A stretch of 64,000 bases of DNA from Stomatobaculum sp. (GCA_017449925.1 JAFSYO010000006.1:1-64000); one strand, 5' to 3'; counted from the stretch's first letter, positions 8,929-17,565 are shown. Made by a program: numbers and translations. The notes: generated by a model not told the origin, from the sequence alone.

Positions 8929-9429
8929 ATGGCCAGAGAGAATTATCTTTATAAGACCCCTGCCTCGAAGCTGGTGCAGGTGGCTGCGATCGCGGCGGAG
9001 TACCGGGACCGCCCGGACATGCTGATGATGGTGCTGATCCGCACGCAGGCGATCGTACCTGCACTTTCCAAAGCGGTGATCAACGTGATCGCCCGGGAGA
9101 TGAACATTCCCAGGAACCAGGTATACAGCTTTGTGACATTCTACGCGATGCTGTCCGTAAAGCCCCAGGGCAGATACATCATCCGCATGTGCAAAAGCGC
9201 GCCATGCCATGTCCACGGCGCAAAAGAAGTTGTGGACGCGATCTGCGACCTCCTGCACCTTGATATCGGGGAGACTTCGGAGGACGGGCGTTTTACCCTG
9301 GAGTACTGTCCATGTCTCGGCCTGTGCGAGAATTCCCCGGCGATCATGATCAATGACAAGGCTTACAGCAATCTGACGCCTGAGAGGGCGCGCGACATCA
9401 TCAAGCAGTACATCAGAGAGGAGGTCTGA
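8929..9429 (+). CDS. hydC: NuoE-like [2Fe-2S] subunit of NADH-dependent [FeFe] hydrogenase
   Basis: A 166-residue thioredoxin-like [2Fe-2S] protein homologous to the 24-kDa subunit of complex I (NuoE) and to HydC/HndA. The four cluster ligands are visible as C88-x4-C93 and C129-x3-C133. It is the first gene of a three-gene operon with HydB (9434) and HydA (10775), with intergenic gaps of 4 and 0 bp. In the family this subunit relays electrons between the flavin subunit and the hydrogenase subunit in the cytoplasm. The start ATG follows a perfect AAGGAGGAG site. The divergent LysR gene is the likely regulator. Confidence 0.93.
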   Translation: MARENYLYKTPASKLVQVAAIAAEYRDRPDMLMMVLIRTQAIVPALSKAVINVIAREMNIPRNQVYSFVTFYAMLSVKPQGRYIIRMCKSAPCHVHGAKEVVDAICDLLHLDIGETSEDGRFTLEYCPCLGLCENSPAIMINDKAYSNLTPERARDIIKQYIREEV

Positions 9430-9433
9430 AGCC

Positions 9434-10774
9434 GTGGCGGAAGCGATGAAGAAAGAAATCAGGGAAGTGCGGAACCTCCTCAGGAACCGCGGGAAGATCG
9501 ACCCGAAGAGCGCGGCGCAGTACGCGGCGCAGGGCGGTTTTGAAGGACTCCGGAAAGCGCTGGCGATGGAGCCGGAGGAGATCATTGAGGTGGTAAAGGA
9601 ATCCGGCCTCCGGGGCCGGGGCGGCGCGGGCTTCCCCACCTGGAGGAAGATGCAGTTCACCGGGACAGCGGAGGATCCGGTCCGCTACATCGTATGCAAC
9701 GCGGATGAAGGAGAGCCGGGAACCAACAAGGACAGGATCCTTCTTTCCAGCGACCCGTGTTCCGTATTCGAGGGCATGGCGATCTGCGGGAAGGCGGTAG
9801 GCGCCCATGTAGGCTACATCTACCTGAGGGCGGAGTACACCTACATCTTCCCCATCATGCAGGCGGCGCTGGAAGACGCGGAACGCTTGAACTATCTCGG
9901 AAAGAACATGATGGGAAGCGGCTATGATTTTGAGATCAAGTTCCGCTCCGGCGCCGGCGCCTATGTATGCGGCGAGGAGACGGCCCTGTTCGAATCCATC
10001 GAGGGAAAACGCGGAGAACCGCGGTTCCGTCCGCCCTTCCCCAGCATCAAGGGTCTCTTCGGGAAGCCCACCATGCTGAACAACGTGGAGACTCTTGCCA
10101 ACATCGCCCCCATCCTGGACCACGGCGCTGCCTGGTTCCGGCAGAACGGGACGGAGAACAGCCCTGGAACAAAGCTGTTCACAGTCTGCGGAAATGTGGA
10201 GCGGCGCGGCGTGTTCGAGTTCCCCATGGGGGTGAACCTGAAGGATATCATCTATGAAGTCTGCGGCGGCATCCAGGACGGAAACCGGCTCCTGTGCGTG
10301 CAGACCGGCGGCACCTCCGGCGCTATCATAAATCCGGACCAGATCGACCTGAACCTGGATATCGATTCTGTCTCCGCTTCCGGCGGGCGCCTCGGCTGCG
10401 GCACCATCCTGGTGGTGGACGACCGGAACTGCATCGTGGACGTGGTGCTGAACAACCTAGACTTCTTCCGCGGGGAGTCCTGCGGGAAATGCACTCCCTG
10501 CCGGGAAGGCGGCCAGCAGCTCTACAACCTGGTGCGGCGCATCGCGAAGGGAAAAGGGAGCGTAAAAGATCTGGACAAGGTCGAAGAGCTCTGTGAGACC
10601 ATGCAGCTGACCTCACTGTGCGGACTGGGCGTCTCAACTTCGGTGCCGGTACTTTCCAGCATCCGCAATTTCCGCAGGGAATACCTGCACCACATTGACA
10701 AAGACTACTGTAAGATCTGCTCAAGAGAAGGCGCCGAAGCGGCCGAGGACCGCAGGCAGGGAAAGGAGGAATAA
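9434..10774 (+). CDS. hydB: NuoF-like NADH/FMN-binding subunit of [FeFe] hydrogenase
   Basis: A 446-residue homologue of the 51-kDa complex I subunit. It carries the NADH-binding glycine-rich loop 'GLRGRGGAGFPTW' (residues 58-70), the FMN site 'NADEGEPG' (89-96), and the [4Fe-4S] ligands in 'ESCGKCTPCREG' plus the later 'CGLG' cysteine. The start is GTG with GAGAGGAGG upstream. Unlike the roughly 600-residue HydB of bifurcating HydABC enzymes, it lacks both an N-terminal thioredoxin-like [2Fe-2S] domain and a C-terminal double [4Fe-4S] ferredoxin domain. It ends after a short tail with 'YCKICSREG'. This suggests an NADH-only (non-bifurcating) enzyme, an inference from domain content. Confidence 0.93.
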   Translation: MAEAMKKEIREVRNLLRNRGKIDPKSAAQYAAQGGFEGLRKALAMEPEEIIEVVKESGLRGRGGAGFPTWRKMQFTGTAEDPVRYIVCNADEGEPGTNKDRILLSSDPCSVFEGMAICGKAVGAHVGYIYLRAEYTYIFPIMQAALEDAERLNYLGKNMMGSGYDFEIKFRSGAGAYVCGEETALFESIEGKRGEPRFRPPFPSIKGLFGKPTMLNNVETLANIAPILDHGAAWFRQNGTENSPGTKLFTVCGNVERRGVFEFPMGVNLKDIIYEVCGGIQDGNRLLCVQTGGTSGAIINPDQIDLNLDIDSVSASGGRLGCGTILVVDDRNCIVDVVLNNLDFFRGESCGKCTPCREGGQQLYNLVRRIAKGKGSVKDLDKVEELCETMQLTSLCGLGVSTSVPVLSSIRNFRREYLHHIDKDYCKICSREGAEAAEDRRQGKEE

Positions 10775-12526
10775 ATGATGGTGAATCTTACGATCGACGG
10801 CCAGAAGATCTGTGTCGAAGAAGGGACCACGATATTAAAGGCCGCAAAACAGGCAAGCATCAATATTCCCACCCTCTGCTGGCACGAGGACCTGGGGATC
10901 AAGGCAAACTGTCGGATCTGCGTAGTGGAAGTGGAAGGCATGCGCCAGCTCCCCACCTCCTGCTCCACCCCTGTCGCCGAGGGAATGGTGGTGCACACCG
11001 CTTCCCCAAAGGTCCTGAAGGCCCGGCGGAACCTCCTGGAGCTGATATTCGCGCGGCATCCTCAGAATTGTCTGGTCTGCGCGAAGAACGGCGAGTGCGA
11101 CCTGCAGAAGCTCTCCCAGACCCTGGGCATGCACAATGAGAACCGGTATGAGCAGAGGCTCCGCAGCCAGCCGGACGACTGGAGCTCCCCTTCCATCATG
11201 CGGAACCCGAAGCTCTGCATCCTCTGCGGACGATGTCTTGAGGTCTGCAACGAGATCCAGAAGGTCAACGTTCTCTCTAAAGAGAACCGCGGCTTCCATA
11301 CTCTTGTTGCACCGGCCTACGGTGAGCTCCTGGCGGACACAAACTGCATCAACTGCGGCCAGTGCGTGCAGTACTGCCCGACGGGCGCCCTGACGGTGCA
11401 CTATTTCACCAACAAGCTGCTGGATGAGATGGGCGCCGGAAAGAAGATGATCATCCAGGTGGCGCCATCCGTCCGCATCACCCTGGCGGAGGCCCTGGGA
11501 GAGGATCCCGGCACCGTCAGCACCGGCCGCTTGGTGACCGCCCTGAAGCGCCTCGGCTTCTGCCGGGTCTTCGACGCGGACTTCTCCGCGGACCTGACGA
11601 TCATGGAGGAGGGAACGGAACTTCTCCAGCGCTTGAAGGCCCATGCTTCCGGCGAAGCAGGCGCGGAGGACAAACCTCTGCCCATGTTCACCTCCTGCTG
11701 CCCGGCCTGGGTAAAGTACCTGGAGACAAACGAGCCGAAGATGACAGACCATCTTTCCACGGCCAAGTCCCCGCAGCAGATGTTCGGCGCCATGATAAAG
11801 ACCTGGTACGCCGAGCGGGAGGGAATCGACCCGGCGGAGATCTGCAGCGTTTCCGTCATGCCCTGCACAGCGAAGAAATTCGAGTGCCAGAGGCCCGAAA
11901 TGAATGACAGCGGATACCAGGATGTGGATATCTCCATCACCGTGCAGGAGCTGGCAAGGATGATCCGCACCGGAGGCATCGACTTCCGGCGCCTGGAGGA
12001 GACGGGATTCGACGATCCCTTCGGCCTTGGCAGCGGCGCGGGACTCATCTTCGGCGCCACCGGCGGCGTCATGGAGGCGGCCCTCCGCACCGTGTACAAA
12101 GTCCTCACGGGGAAGGAAATGGAGAACCTGATCTATGAGCCGGTCCGCGGTTTTGAAGGCGTAAAGGAAGCCTCCGTCGACATCAACGGGACAGAAGTGC
12201 GGGTCGCGGTAGCCCACGGCATCGCGAACGCGCAGAAAGTCGTTGAAAAGGTGAAGTCCGGGAAATCAGACTGGCACTTCATCGAGATCATGGCCTGCCC
12301 GGGCGGCTGCATCGGTGGCGGCGGAAACCCGCCGAAGACCTGGGCGAAGATGGAAGAGCGGAAAAAAGCGATCTACGCTGCGGCGGCAAAACTTCCGGAG
12401 CAGCAGTCCCACAACAACCCGGCGGTCGCGAAGGTCTACGAGACTTATCTAGTTGAGCCCTGCGGCGAAAAGTCGCACAAGCTCCTGCACACGCGTTATT
12501 TTAACCGTCAGGACCTTCTGAGATAA
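10775..12526 (+). CDS. hydA: [FeFe] hydrogenase catalytic subunit (group A, NADH-dependent type)
   Basis: A 583-residue enzyme. Domains in order: N-terminal [2Fe-2S] (Cys35, 46, 49, 63), His/Cys cluster motif (H95..C99..C102..C108), two [4Fe-4S] sites (C148-C158 and C191-C201), then the H-cluster domain. The three H-cluster signatures are intact: TSCCPAW (306-312), MPCTAKKFE (362-370) and MACPGGCIGGGG (506-517). It catalyses reversible proton reduction to H2 and, with the NuoE/NuoF-like partners, should couple this to NADH. The ATG follows the HydB stop directly, with GGAGG 5 nt upstream; the ATG at 10778 is an equally good start. Maturases HydEFG are not in the window. Confidence 0.95.
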   Translation: MMVNLTIDGQKICVEEGTTILKAAKQASINIPTLCWHEDLGIKANCRICVVEVEGMRQLPTSCSTPVAEGMVVHTASPKVLKARRNLLELIFARHPQNCLVCAKNGECDLQKLSQTLGMHNENRYEQRLRSQPDDWSSPSIMRNPKLCILCGRCLEVCNEIQKVNVLSKENRGFHTLVAPAYGELLADTNCINCGQCVQYCPTGALTVHYFTNKLLDEMGAGKKMIIQVAPSVRITLAEALGEDPGTVSTGRLVTALKRLGFCRVFDADFSADLTIMEEGTELLQRLKAHASGEAGAEDKPLPMFTSCCPAWVKYLETNEPKMTDHLSTAKSPQQMFGAMIKTWYAEREGIDPAEICSVSVMPCTAKKFECQRPEMNDSGYQDVDISITVQELARMIRTGGIDFRRLEETGFDDPFGLGSGAGLIFGATGGVMEAALRTVYKVLTGKEMENLIYEPVRGFEGVKEASVDINGTEVRVAVAHGIANAQKVVEKVKSGKSDWHFIEIMACPGGCIGGGGNPPKTWAKMEERKKAIYAAAAKLPEQQSHNNPAVAKVYETYLVEPCGEKSHKLLHTRYFNRQDLLR

Positions 12527-12589
12527 TGGTTCTTTGAGATAAGTGACGGACTGGATCAAACCAATAACCTGATGGCTGTACATTCACAA

Positions 12590-12630
12590 ATACCCCTGCA
12601 GGAATATAATTCCCGCGGGGGTATATTTTA
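12590..12630. terminator. Probable bidirectional terminator
   Basis: A stem TACCCCTGCAGGA / TCCCGCGGGGGTA with one mismatch and a T/A-rich flank separates the hydrogenase operon from the convergent permease gene. Confidence 0.7.
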
Positions 12631-12660
12631 AGCAGAAACTATCATTTGGAATTCTGACGA

Positions 12661-14001
12661 TCAGATGGGCCAGATGGAGCAGAAGCCCACCAGGGCCATC
12701 GCCGCCCCGATCAGGGCCATCACGATCCCGAGGATCAGCTGTCCCCTGATCAGGTAGTCATTATACTCCTCCGGCGCCAGTCCGATAAACTGGGATCCCG
12801 CTGTGGAGAAGGGGGAAATCGGAGTCGCCAGCGCGCCGATCTGGGCGGAGGCATAAAGCGTCACCGGGTTCAGTCCGGTCGCGGCGCAGAGCGCGGGGAC
12901 CATCGGGAACATCAGCGGAAGCACCACGCCGGTCCCGCTGGAGAAAACGGAAAGGAAGGCAGCGATCAGGACAAAGACCGGCGGAAGCAGGAACTTCGGG
13001 AAGGTCGATCCTTCAAAGAATGCGACTACCAGGTCGTTCAGGCCGGCTTCCTTGGCGATCTCCATCAAGAACGCGACACCGGAGACGATCATGACCGTGT
13101 TCATCGGGATCCTCTGCAGGACCTTCTTCGGATTTGCCAGCTTCATGATGGACGCGATCATGGAGAAAATGATCAGGATCGCATGAGGTTTGCAGAGGTT
13201 CACGAAGGTCTTGGCAAAAGAACCCTTGGGGAACTTCACCAGAGTGTTCAGGATGTTCGGGACCACCATCAGGAAGAAGCAGGTGAAGATAAGAACCAGG
13301 GTCTTTTTCTGGATGTCATTGAAGGGTTCCGGCTTTTTCTGCAGGGCTTCGATCTGGACGCCCTTGCCGAGCTCGCTGCCGTCTTTCTTTTTGAAATGGA
13401 AGTAGGCGTAGATCATCGCGACCTGGACGATCTTGCTGAGAACGAACAGTCCGTAGGTATGGAAATACGTCGCAAAGCCCAGCTCTTCCCCGGCTGTCTC
13501 CTGCACCAGGCCGTACAGCACGACACCGGTCCCGGTGAAAGGATTCATGGTGCCGCAGTTGTATCCGCAGTCGATCGCGAAGACCATAAGCAGCGGATCC
13601 ATGCCGATCTGCTGGCAGATGGCGTAGCCGATCGGGGAAAGAAGGACAATGGTGCCCGGGCCCGCGCCGAGATATCCCATGATCATGGCGATCAGGGCGA
13701 AGATCGCCGGAACCATCACCACGCGGTCCCGGAAGGCGTAAAGCATTTTTGATCCCAACAGCGTCAGTGTTCCGTTTTCCCGGGCAAATCCGTAGAAGAC
13801 GGCTCCTGCGATCAGGAAGAATACCCAGTTGTCCGGCCAGTAGCCGTAGATGTTCGCGACGCTCTTGTTCAGGCACAGAACGCCGATCAGGAATGCACCG
13901 GTCATGGCGGTGATGCCCAGGTTTACGCCCCTGGTGAACGACAGCACGATCGCGATCGCCACCGCAAGGAAACAAAGAAGAATAATCGTATTGTTGCTCA
14001 T
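12661..14001 (-). CDS. SLC13/MatC-like dicarboxylate permease
   Basis: A 446-residue polytopic membrane protein with about 11-12 hydrophobic segments. The N-terminal half ('GVNLGITAMTGAFLIGVL', 'YLGAGPGTIVLLSPIGYAICQQIG') resembles the MatC N-terminal family of dicarboxylate carriers, and the second half repeats the fold ('VFSSGTGVVLPLMFPMVPALC'). It probably imports an organic anion with a cation. It is distinct from the permease at 4004. It is transcribed alone from a promoter carrying two copies of the island operator (14036-14048 and 14066-14078), so it should belong to the proposed TetR regulon. Confidence 0.85.
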   Translation of the reverse strand: MSNNTIILLCFLAVAIAIVLSFTRGVNLGITAMTGAFLIGVLCLNKSVANIYGYWPDNWVFFLIAGAVFYGFARENGTLTLLGSKMLYAFRDRVVMVPAIFALIAMIMGYLGAGPGTIVLLSPIGYAICQQIGMDPLLMVFAIDCGYNCGTMNPFTGTGVVLYGLVQETAGEELGFATYFHTYGLFVLSKIVQVAMIYAYFHFKKKDGSELGKGVQIEALQKKPEPFNDIQKKTLVLIFTCFFLMVVPNILNTLVKFPKGSFAKTFVNLCKPHAILIIFSMIASIMKLANPKKVLQRIPMNTVMIVSGVAFLMEIAKEAGLNDLVVAFFEGSTFPKFLLPPVFVLIAAFLSVFSSGTGVVLPLMFPMVPALCAATGLNPVTLYASAQIGALATPISPFSTAGSQFIGLAPEEYNDYLIRGQLILGIVMALIGAAMALVGFCSIWPI

Positions 14002-14035
14002 AAGAACCCCTTTCTGAAAAGAAAACGCATTATTG

Positions 14036-14048
14036 CTAACACTGTTCG
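14036..14048. promoter_or_regulatory. Island operator, copy 1 (downstream of permease promoter)
   Basis: CTAAC-ACT-GTTCG matches the island consensus CTAAC-N3-GTTAG in 11 of 13 positions (N counted as match). On the minus strand it lies just downstream of the -10 box of the MatC-like permease promoter, near the expected transcription start. Confidence 0.65.
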
Positions 14049-14057
14049 TTTGGTCAG

Positions 14058-14086
14058 ATTATAAACTATCATTGTTCGTTTTTCAA
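14058..14086 (-). promoter_or_regulatory. Permease promoter with operator copy 2 in the spacer
   Basis: On the minus strand TTGAAA (14081-14086), a 17-bp spacer and TATAAT (14058-14063) form a near-consensus vegetative promoter. The spacer holds the operator-like CTATC-ATT-GTTCG (14066-14078), so a bound regulator would exclude RNA polymerase. Confidence 0.75.
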
Positions 14087-14182
14087 TAAATATATGCAAT
14101 TTATTAATAGTTTATTGTTATCAATACATCCCCGCCGTGTATTGATATCGAATAATCTATCAGATTCTTTCGAAAAACATTG

Positions 14183-14195
14183 CTAACAATGTTCG
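14183..14195. promoter_or_regulatory. Island operator, copy 3 (upstream of PrpD copy 3)
   Basis: CTAAC-AAT-GTTCG lies about 50 bp upstream of the PrpD copy 3 start codon. Nearby -10-like boxes are TAATAT (14196-14201) and TTTAAT; no good -35 is visible, so the exact promoter is uncertain. Confidence 0.65.
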
Positions 14196-14243
14196 TAATA
14201 TGGTTTAATAACCTTAAGTCAAAGAAAGGAGCAGAACACACAG

Positions 14244-15596
14244 ATGAGCATCACAGAAAGAACAGCGCAGGCAATACTGGACTTCAAATATGAACAGATC
14301 CCTCCGCGGGGAGCAGCGCAGTCCAAGGCAGCCGTCATAGACTCCCTCGGCGTCTCATTCTACGGTCCGGAGGAACCGTTTGTCAAAGCTCTCCGCCAGG
14401 TCACTCTGGCCGGGGGGAGCATTCCGGAAGCAACCATCTGGTCCACCGGAGAGAAAACCTCTCTCCTGAACGCAGCTCTCCTGAATTCCGCGGAGCTCCA
14501 CTGCATTGACTACGACAACGGCGGTTCTCTCGGGCACCCTGCCTCGGTTCTGATGGCTGCTGCCCTTGGAATCGGGGAAAAGTGCGCTGTCAGCGGACAT
14601 AAGGTCATTGAATCCTACGCAGCCGCCTATGAACTGGGCGCCCGGATGCGGGAGAGCATGGGAAATCTGCAGTTCGGCGCGGGCTACCACGCCACTTCGC
14701 TTCTCGGTGTGATCTGCTGCGCTGCGGAATCCGCCAAACTCCTGGGATATAACACTCAAAAAACAAAAATGGCCATGTCCCTCGCCACCGGAATGAGTTC
14801 CGGTATGATGCAGAGCTTTGGCACGGACACCAAGCCTCTCCAGGTTGCGAAAGCTTCCCAGAACGGCGTCCTGGCGGCGCTCCTGGCGGGAGAAGGCTGT
14901 GTCGGGGATCCGGAGATCTTCGAGGAATCCAAGGGCTTCTATTATGTCTACGGTCAGGATGGCGCCAGCATGGATGCCCTGTTAATGGATTTCGGAAATC
15001 CGGTAAAAGTCGCCTCGGAGCGAGGACATTTCAAGCAGTGGGCCTGCTGCGGAGGCAACTACGAGGTTCTCAGTGCCCTTTACAATTACGGGAAACGGAT
15101 CGACCCGGAAGAAATCGAACATATTACCATTCGTCTCTCCATGGATCCCCCGGGTCCCGCTTTCCGCGTCCATCCCAGGACAACGGAAGAATGCCGCTTC
15201 AGCGTCACCTACAACACCGCAAGCTGCATCGTGGACGGCATTGTGGATCTCAGTACCTTTACGGAGGAAAAATTCCGGCGCCCCGCGGTGCAGTCACTCG
15301 TTGAAAAAAGCACTGTGGTCAAATTCGGGAAGGATGATGTCCGTCCCGAAAAGATCCGCGATGAAAAGCGCTTCGTCGTGATCGATATTCTGAAAAAGGA
15401 CGGCTCTGTCCTCTCCATCTCCCAGGGAGCATCGGACCGGCTCCAGCTGGAAGATGAACAGATCTACGAAAAGTTCGCGGTCAATGCCGCCCGGGCCGGA
15501 ATTCCGGACCGGAATATCCAAAGAACTGTCAAGCTGGTAAAAGACCTCGAGAACGTTTCCGACATCGGGGATGTGATTCGCTCCCTCCGGGACTGA
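14244..15596 (+). CDS. MmgE/PrpD family protein (copy 3)
   Basis: A 450-residue MmgE/PrpD protein. 'AQAILDFKYEQIPPRGAAQSKAAVIDSLGV' is the family N-terminus, 'NSAELHCIDYDNGGSLGHPASVLMAAAL' is the active-site region (the more usual D-D-G-H is here D-Y-D-N-G-G), and 'FKQWACCGGNYEVLSALYNYG' is the cap region. It is more divergent than the other two copies. It sits between the MatC-like permease (divergent) and the UGSC gene (convergent), and an island operator lies in its promoter region. This suggests it works with the CoA-transferase/ABC island, on an unknown carboxylate. Confidence 0.88.
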   Translation: MSITERTAQAILDFKYEQIPPRGAAQSKAAVIDSLGVSFYGPEEPFVKALRQVTLAGGSIPEATIWSTGEKTSLLNAALLNSAELHCIDYDNGGSLGHPASVLMAAALGIGEKCAVSGHKVIESYAAAYELGARMRESMGNLQFGAGYHATSLLGVICCAAESAKLLGYNTQKTKMAMSLATGMSSGMMQSFGTDTKPLQVAKASQNGVLAALLAGEGCVGDPEIFEESKGFYYVYGQDGASMDALLMDFGNPVKVASERGHFKQWACCGGNYEVLSALYNYGKRIDPEEIEHITIRLSMDPPGPAFRVHPRTTEECRFSVTYNTASCIVDGIVDLSTFTEEKFRRPAVQSLVEKSTVVKFGKDDVRPEKIRDEKRFVVIDILKKDGSVLSISQGASDRLQLEDEQIYEKFAVNAARAGIPDRNIQRTVKLVKDLENVSDIGDVIRSLRD

Positions 15597-15645
15597 CCCA
15601 GCTTCCGCGTCCTGTGAAACACCTGATAAGTATATAAAATAGTAT

Positions 15646-15677
15646 GACCCCTGCGGGATCCGCTTCCCGCAGGGGTC
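15646..15677. terminator. Bidirectional terminator
   Basis: The inverted repeat GACCCCTGCGGG / CCCGCAGGGGTC with a short loop and a T-rich right flank lies between convergent PrpD copy 3 and the UGSC gene. Confidence 0.88.
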
Positions 15678-15696
15678 TCTTCTGTTTTCTGTTCTA

Positions 15697-17430
15697 TTAT
15701 TTCTTCTTTGCTTCTTCCAGCATCGAGTTCCAGTTCTCAGGAACCTTGATCTCCCGTGCCGTCAGCTTCGCCATAGCAAGGTTGGAACGGAAGAACTGGC
15801 TTCTGTTTCTGGTGGGATCGCCGACGACGATGATCATGATGTTGGCGGGCTTTCCGAACAGCGGGACCATTCTTTTCGGATCGTCGGATTCATGCCACTC
15901 CGGCCCGAGATTTCCCTTCTCCACCTCTTCCTTCAGGCTGTAGGGATGCCAGTGGTTGAAGCGGGAGGCGTTCAGTTCGAAATACTCCGCGGTGACCTTG
16001 GCGTGATCCAGGATGTACCGTGCGATGGTCTCCTTGGTATATCCGGCGTCCGCCAGACGCTTCGCCACGACCGGGCTTAAGAACAGCACGTGATTCTCGT
16101 GGTAGTCCCGCATGGTCTGGTAGGGCTCGATCATTCTGGTGGCCCAGTCGACCATGTAGTCCAGGTGCTGCTCCGCCGTGGAGCCGTTGGTCTGCATGGG
16201 ATCGGACTGGCAGCGTCCGGAAACGATGGAGACCACATTTGCGCCCTTTTCAAAGCCCATCAGTTCGCCGACTGTCTTGAATCCGATCTCGTCGCAGACT
16301 TCGTCGTTCTCCGGAATGACCGGACGGAACATCTGGCCGTGGGAGGACATCTCCGTTGAACCCAGATAGAATCCGCCGATGTTCTTCAGCATCAGCCGGT
16401 AGAAGCGGCCGATGGTGACATTCGGTTTGCAGTCGGGCCGCTGGTGGCCGATCTTGTAGTTGAATTCCAGCTCATTCCGGATGGGGCCGTTCAGCATGAT
16501 CATGGCTTCCCAGCCGGGTGTCGCGCCGGAATCCTTTACGTGGAACTCCGGGTCCACCATAATGTCCGCGATCGACATAAGGATCGGCATGTATTCAGGC
16601 CTGCATCCCGCCATGACGCCGTTCACCGCGACTTTCCAGGGAGTGCAGACGTTCTTGGTCGGATCCATGATCCCCATCTCTTCCTCGGGATCCCTGTCCG
16701 TAAACTTCAGGAACTCTTCCACCCGCTCGACGGACGGCGGAACGATCGGGAGGCCGTCAGACCAGTTCTTGCCGTAAAAATACTTCTGGATCTCGTCATA
16801 GCTTCCCTCAAAGACGATGTCCCTGGAACCCGGCCCTTTTTTCTTCGCCTTTTTCACTGTGCTCTTCACCGGCTTTGTCAGGGCATCGATGATCCTGTCC
16901 ATCAGGACATTGTGGATATTCTCCCTCACCTGCTCAATGGAATCCATGGCGATGGGGTTCGGATATTCGATCATGCGGGCATCGGGATAGCCGGCGCCCT
17001 TCGCGTTGGCCTTCGCCATGGTCGGAAATCCTTTGCAGAGGATCCCCACCGCGGGGATGCCGCAGTTCTCCGCCATGACCACGCCCCGGGCTACGACCGG
17101 GGAGCAGGTTCCGCAGCAGCCGTTTCCGACGATCACCGCGTCGATCCCCTCTTCCTTCAGCATTCCGGGAATGGCGGCCATGCGCTCCGCTGCTTTCTCC
17201 GGATCCGGATTATGGAAGTTGCCGTAGTGCTCATAGGATGTGACCTGGATCTCAGGATAACGCGCCTTCAGCTCTTCCTCGATGATGGGAAAGGTATCGT
17301 CTCCGCGGAAAGCCCAGTTCCAGAGCAGGGCGATCTTTTTCCCGTTAAGATCCGGAAGAGAGGGGGCTACATCTTTATATTTGGACGCGGGGCTGCCGAC
17401 AGGATACACTACCTGATATATTTCGCTCAT
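15697..17430 (-). CDS. UGSC-family protein, cysteine form, with C-terminal extension domain
   Basis: A 577-residue protein. Residues about 28-180 form an alpha/beta domain of the UGSC (seleno)protein type: 'KKIALLWNWAFRGDDTFPIIEEEL' followed by 'AVIVGNGCCGTCSPVVARGV', with C106-G-T-C109 at the position of the U-G-S-C redox motif. All codons there are TGC, so no selenocysteine is encoded. After a lysine-rich linker (residues about 187-200) comes a second domain starting 'KNWSDGLPIVPPSVERVEEFL' and running to the end. I cannot name its function. The gene has its own promoter with an island operator in the spacer and directly follows selB on the same strand. The UGSC family's reaction is not established; a thiol/selenol redox role is inference. 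Confidence 0.7.
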   Translation of the reverse strand: MSEIYQVVYPVGSPASKYKDVAPSLPDLNGKKIALLWNWAFRGDDTFPIIEEELKARYPEIQVTSYEHYGNFHNPDPEKAAERMAAIPGMLKEEGIDAVIVGNGCCGTCSPVVARGVVMAENCGIPAVGILCKGFPTMAKANAKGAGYPDARMIEYPNPIAMDSIEQVRENIHNVLMDRIIDALTKPVKSTVKKAKKKGPGSRDIVFEGSYDEIQKYFYGKNWSDGLPIVPPSVERVEEFLKFTDRDPEEEMGIMDPTKNVCTPWKVAVNGVMAGCRPEYMPILMSIADIMVDPEFHVKDSGATPGWEAMIMLNGPIRNELEFNYKIGHQRPDCKPNVTIGRFYRLMLKNIGGFYLGSTEMSSHGQMFRPVIPENDEVCDEIGFKTVGELMGFEKGANVVSIVSGRCQSDPMQTNGSTAEQHLDYMVDWATRMIEPYQTMRDYHENHVLFLSPVVAKRLADAGYTKETIARYILDHAKVTAEYFELNASRFNHWHPYSLKEEVEKGNLGPEWHESDDPKRMVPLFGKPANIMIIVVGDPTRNRSQFFRSNLAMAKLTAREIKVPENWNSMLEEAKKK

Positions 17431-17479
17431 GAACAGGGCTCCTTTCTCTGCGAAACGATTGATTTCTTCTTTTAACTAT

Positions 17480-17508
17480 AGTTTACTAACACTGATAGTA
17501 ATTGTCAA
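17480..17508 (-). promoter_or_regulatory. UGSC promoter with operator copy 4 in the spacer
   Basis: On the minus strand TTGACA (17503-17508), 17 bp, then TAAACT (17480-17485). The spacer carries CTAAC-ACT-GATAG (17486-17498), a copy of the island operator with one mismatch in the right half. Confidence 0.72.
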
Positions 17509-17522
17509 ATTGAAGAAATCAG

Positions 17523-17552
17523 GGGATTGATAGCCATATGGCTATTAATCCC
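17523..17552. promoter_or_regulatory. 30-bp near-perfect palindrome between selB and UGSC gene
   Basis: GGGATTGATAGCCAT pairs with ATGGCTATTAATCCC, one G-T wobble in 15 pairs and no loop. It lies 13 bp beyond the selB stop and just upstream of the UGSC promoter. It has no T-run, so it is either an imperfect terminator or a protein-binding palindrome. Confidence 0.6.
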
Positions 17553-17565
17553 TCGTTCTCCCCGG

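Noticed and set aside
10835..12217. 460-codon minus-strand frame opposite hydA
   Set aside because: hydA has all three H-cluster signatures and FeS ligands; the opposite frame is a shadow.
17104..17118. Possible selenocysteine codon in the UGSC motif
   Set aside because: The codons are TGC-TGC-GGA-ACC-TGC; there is no TGA, so this copy uses Cys.
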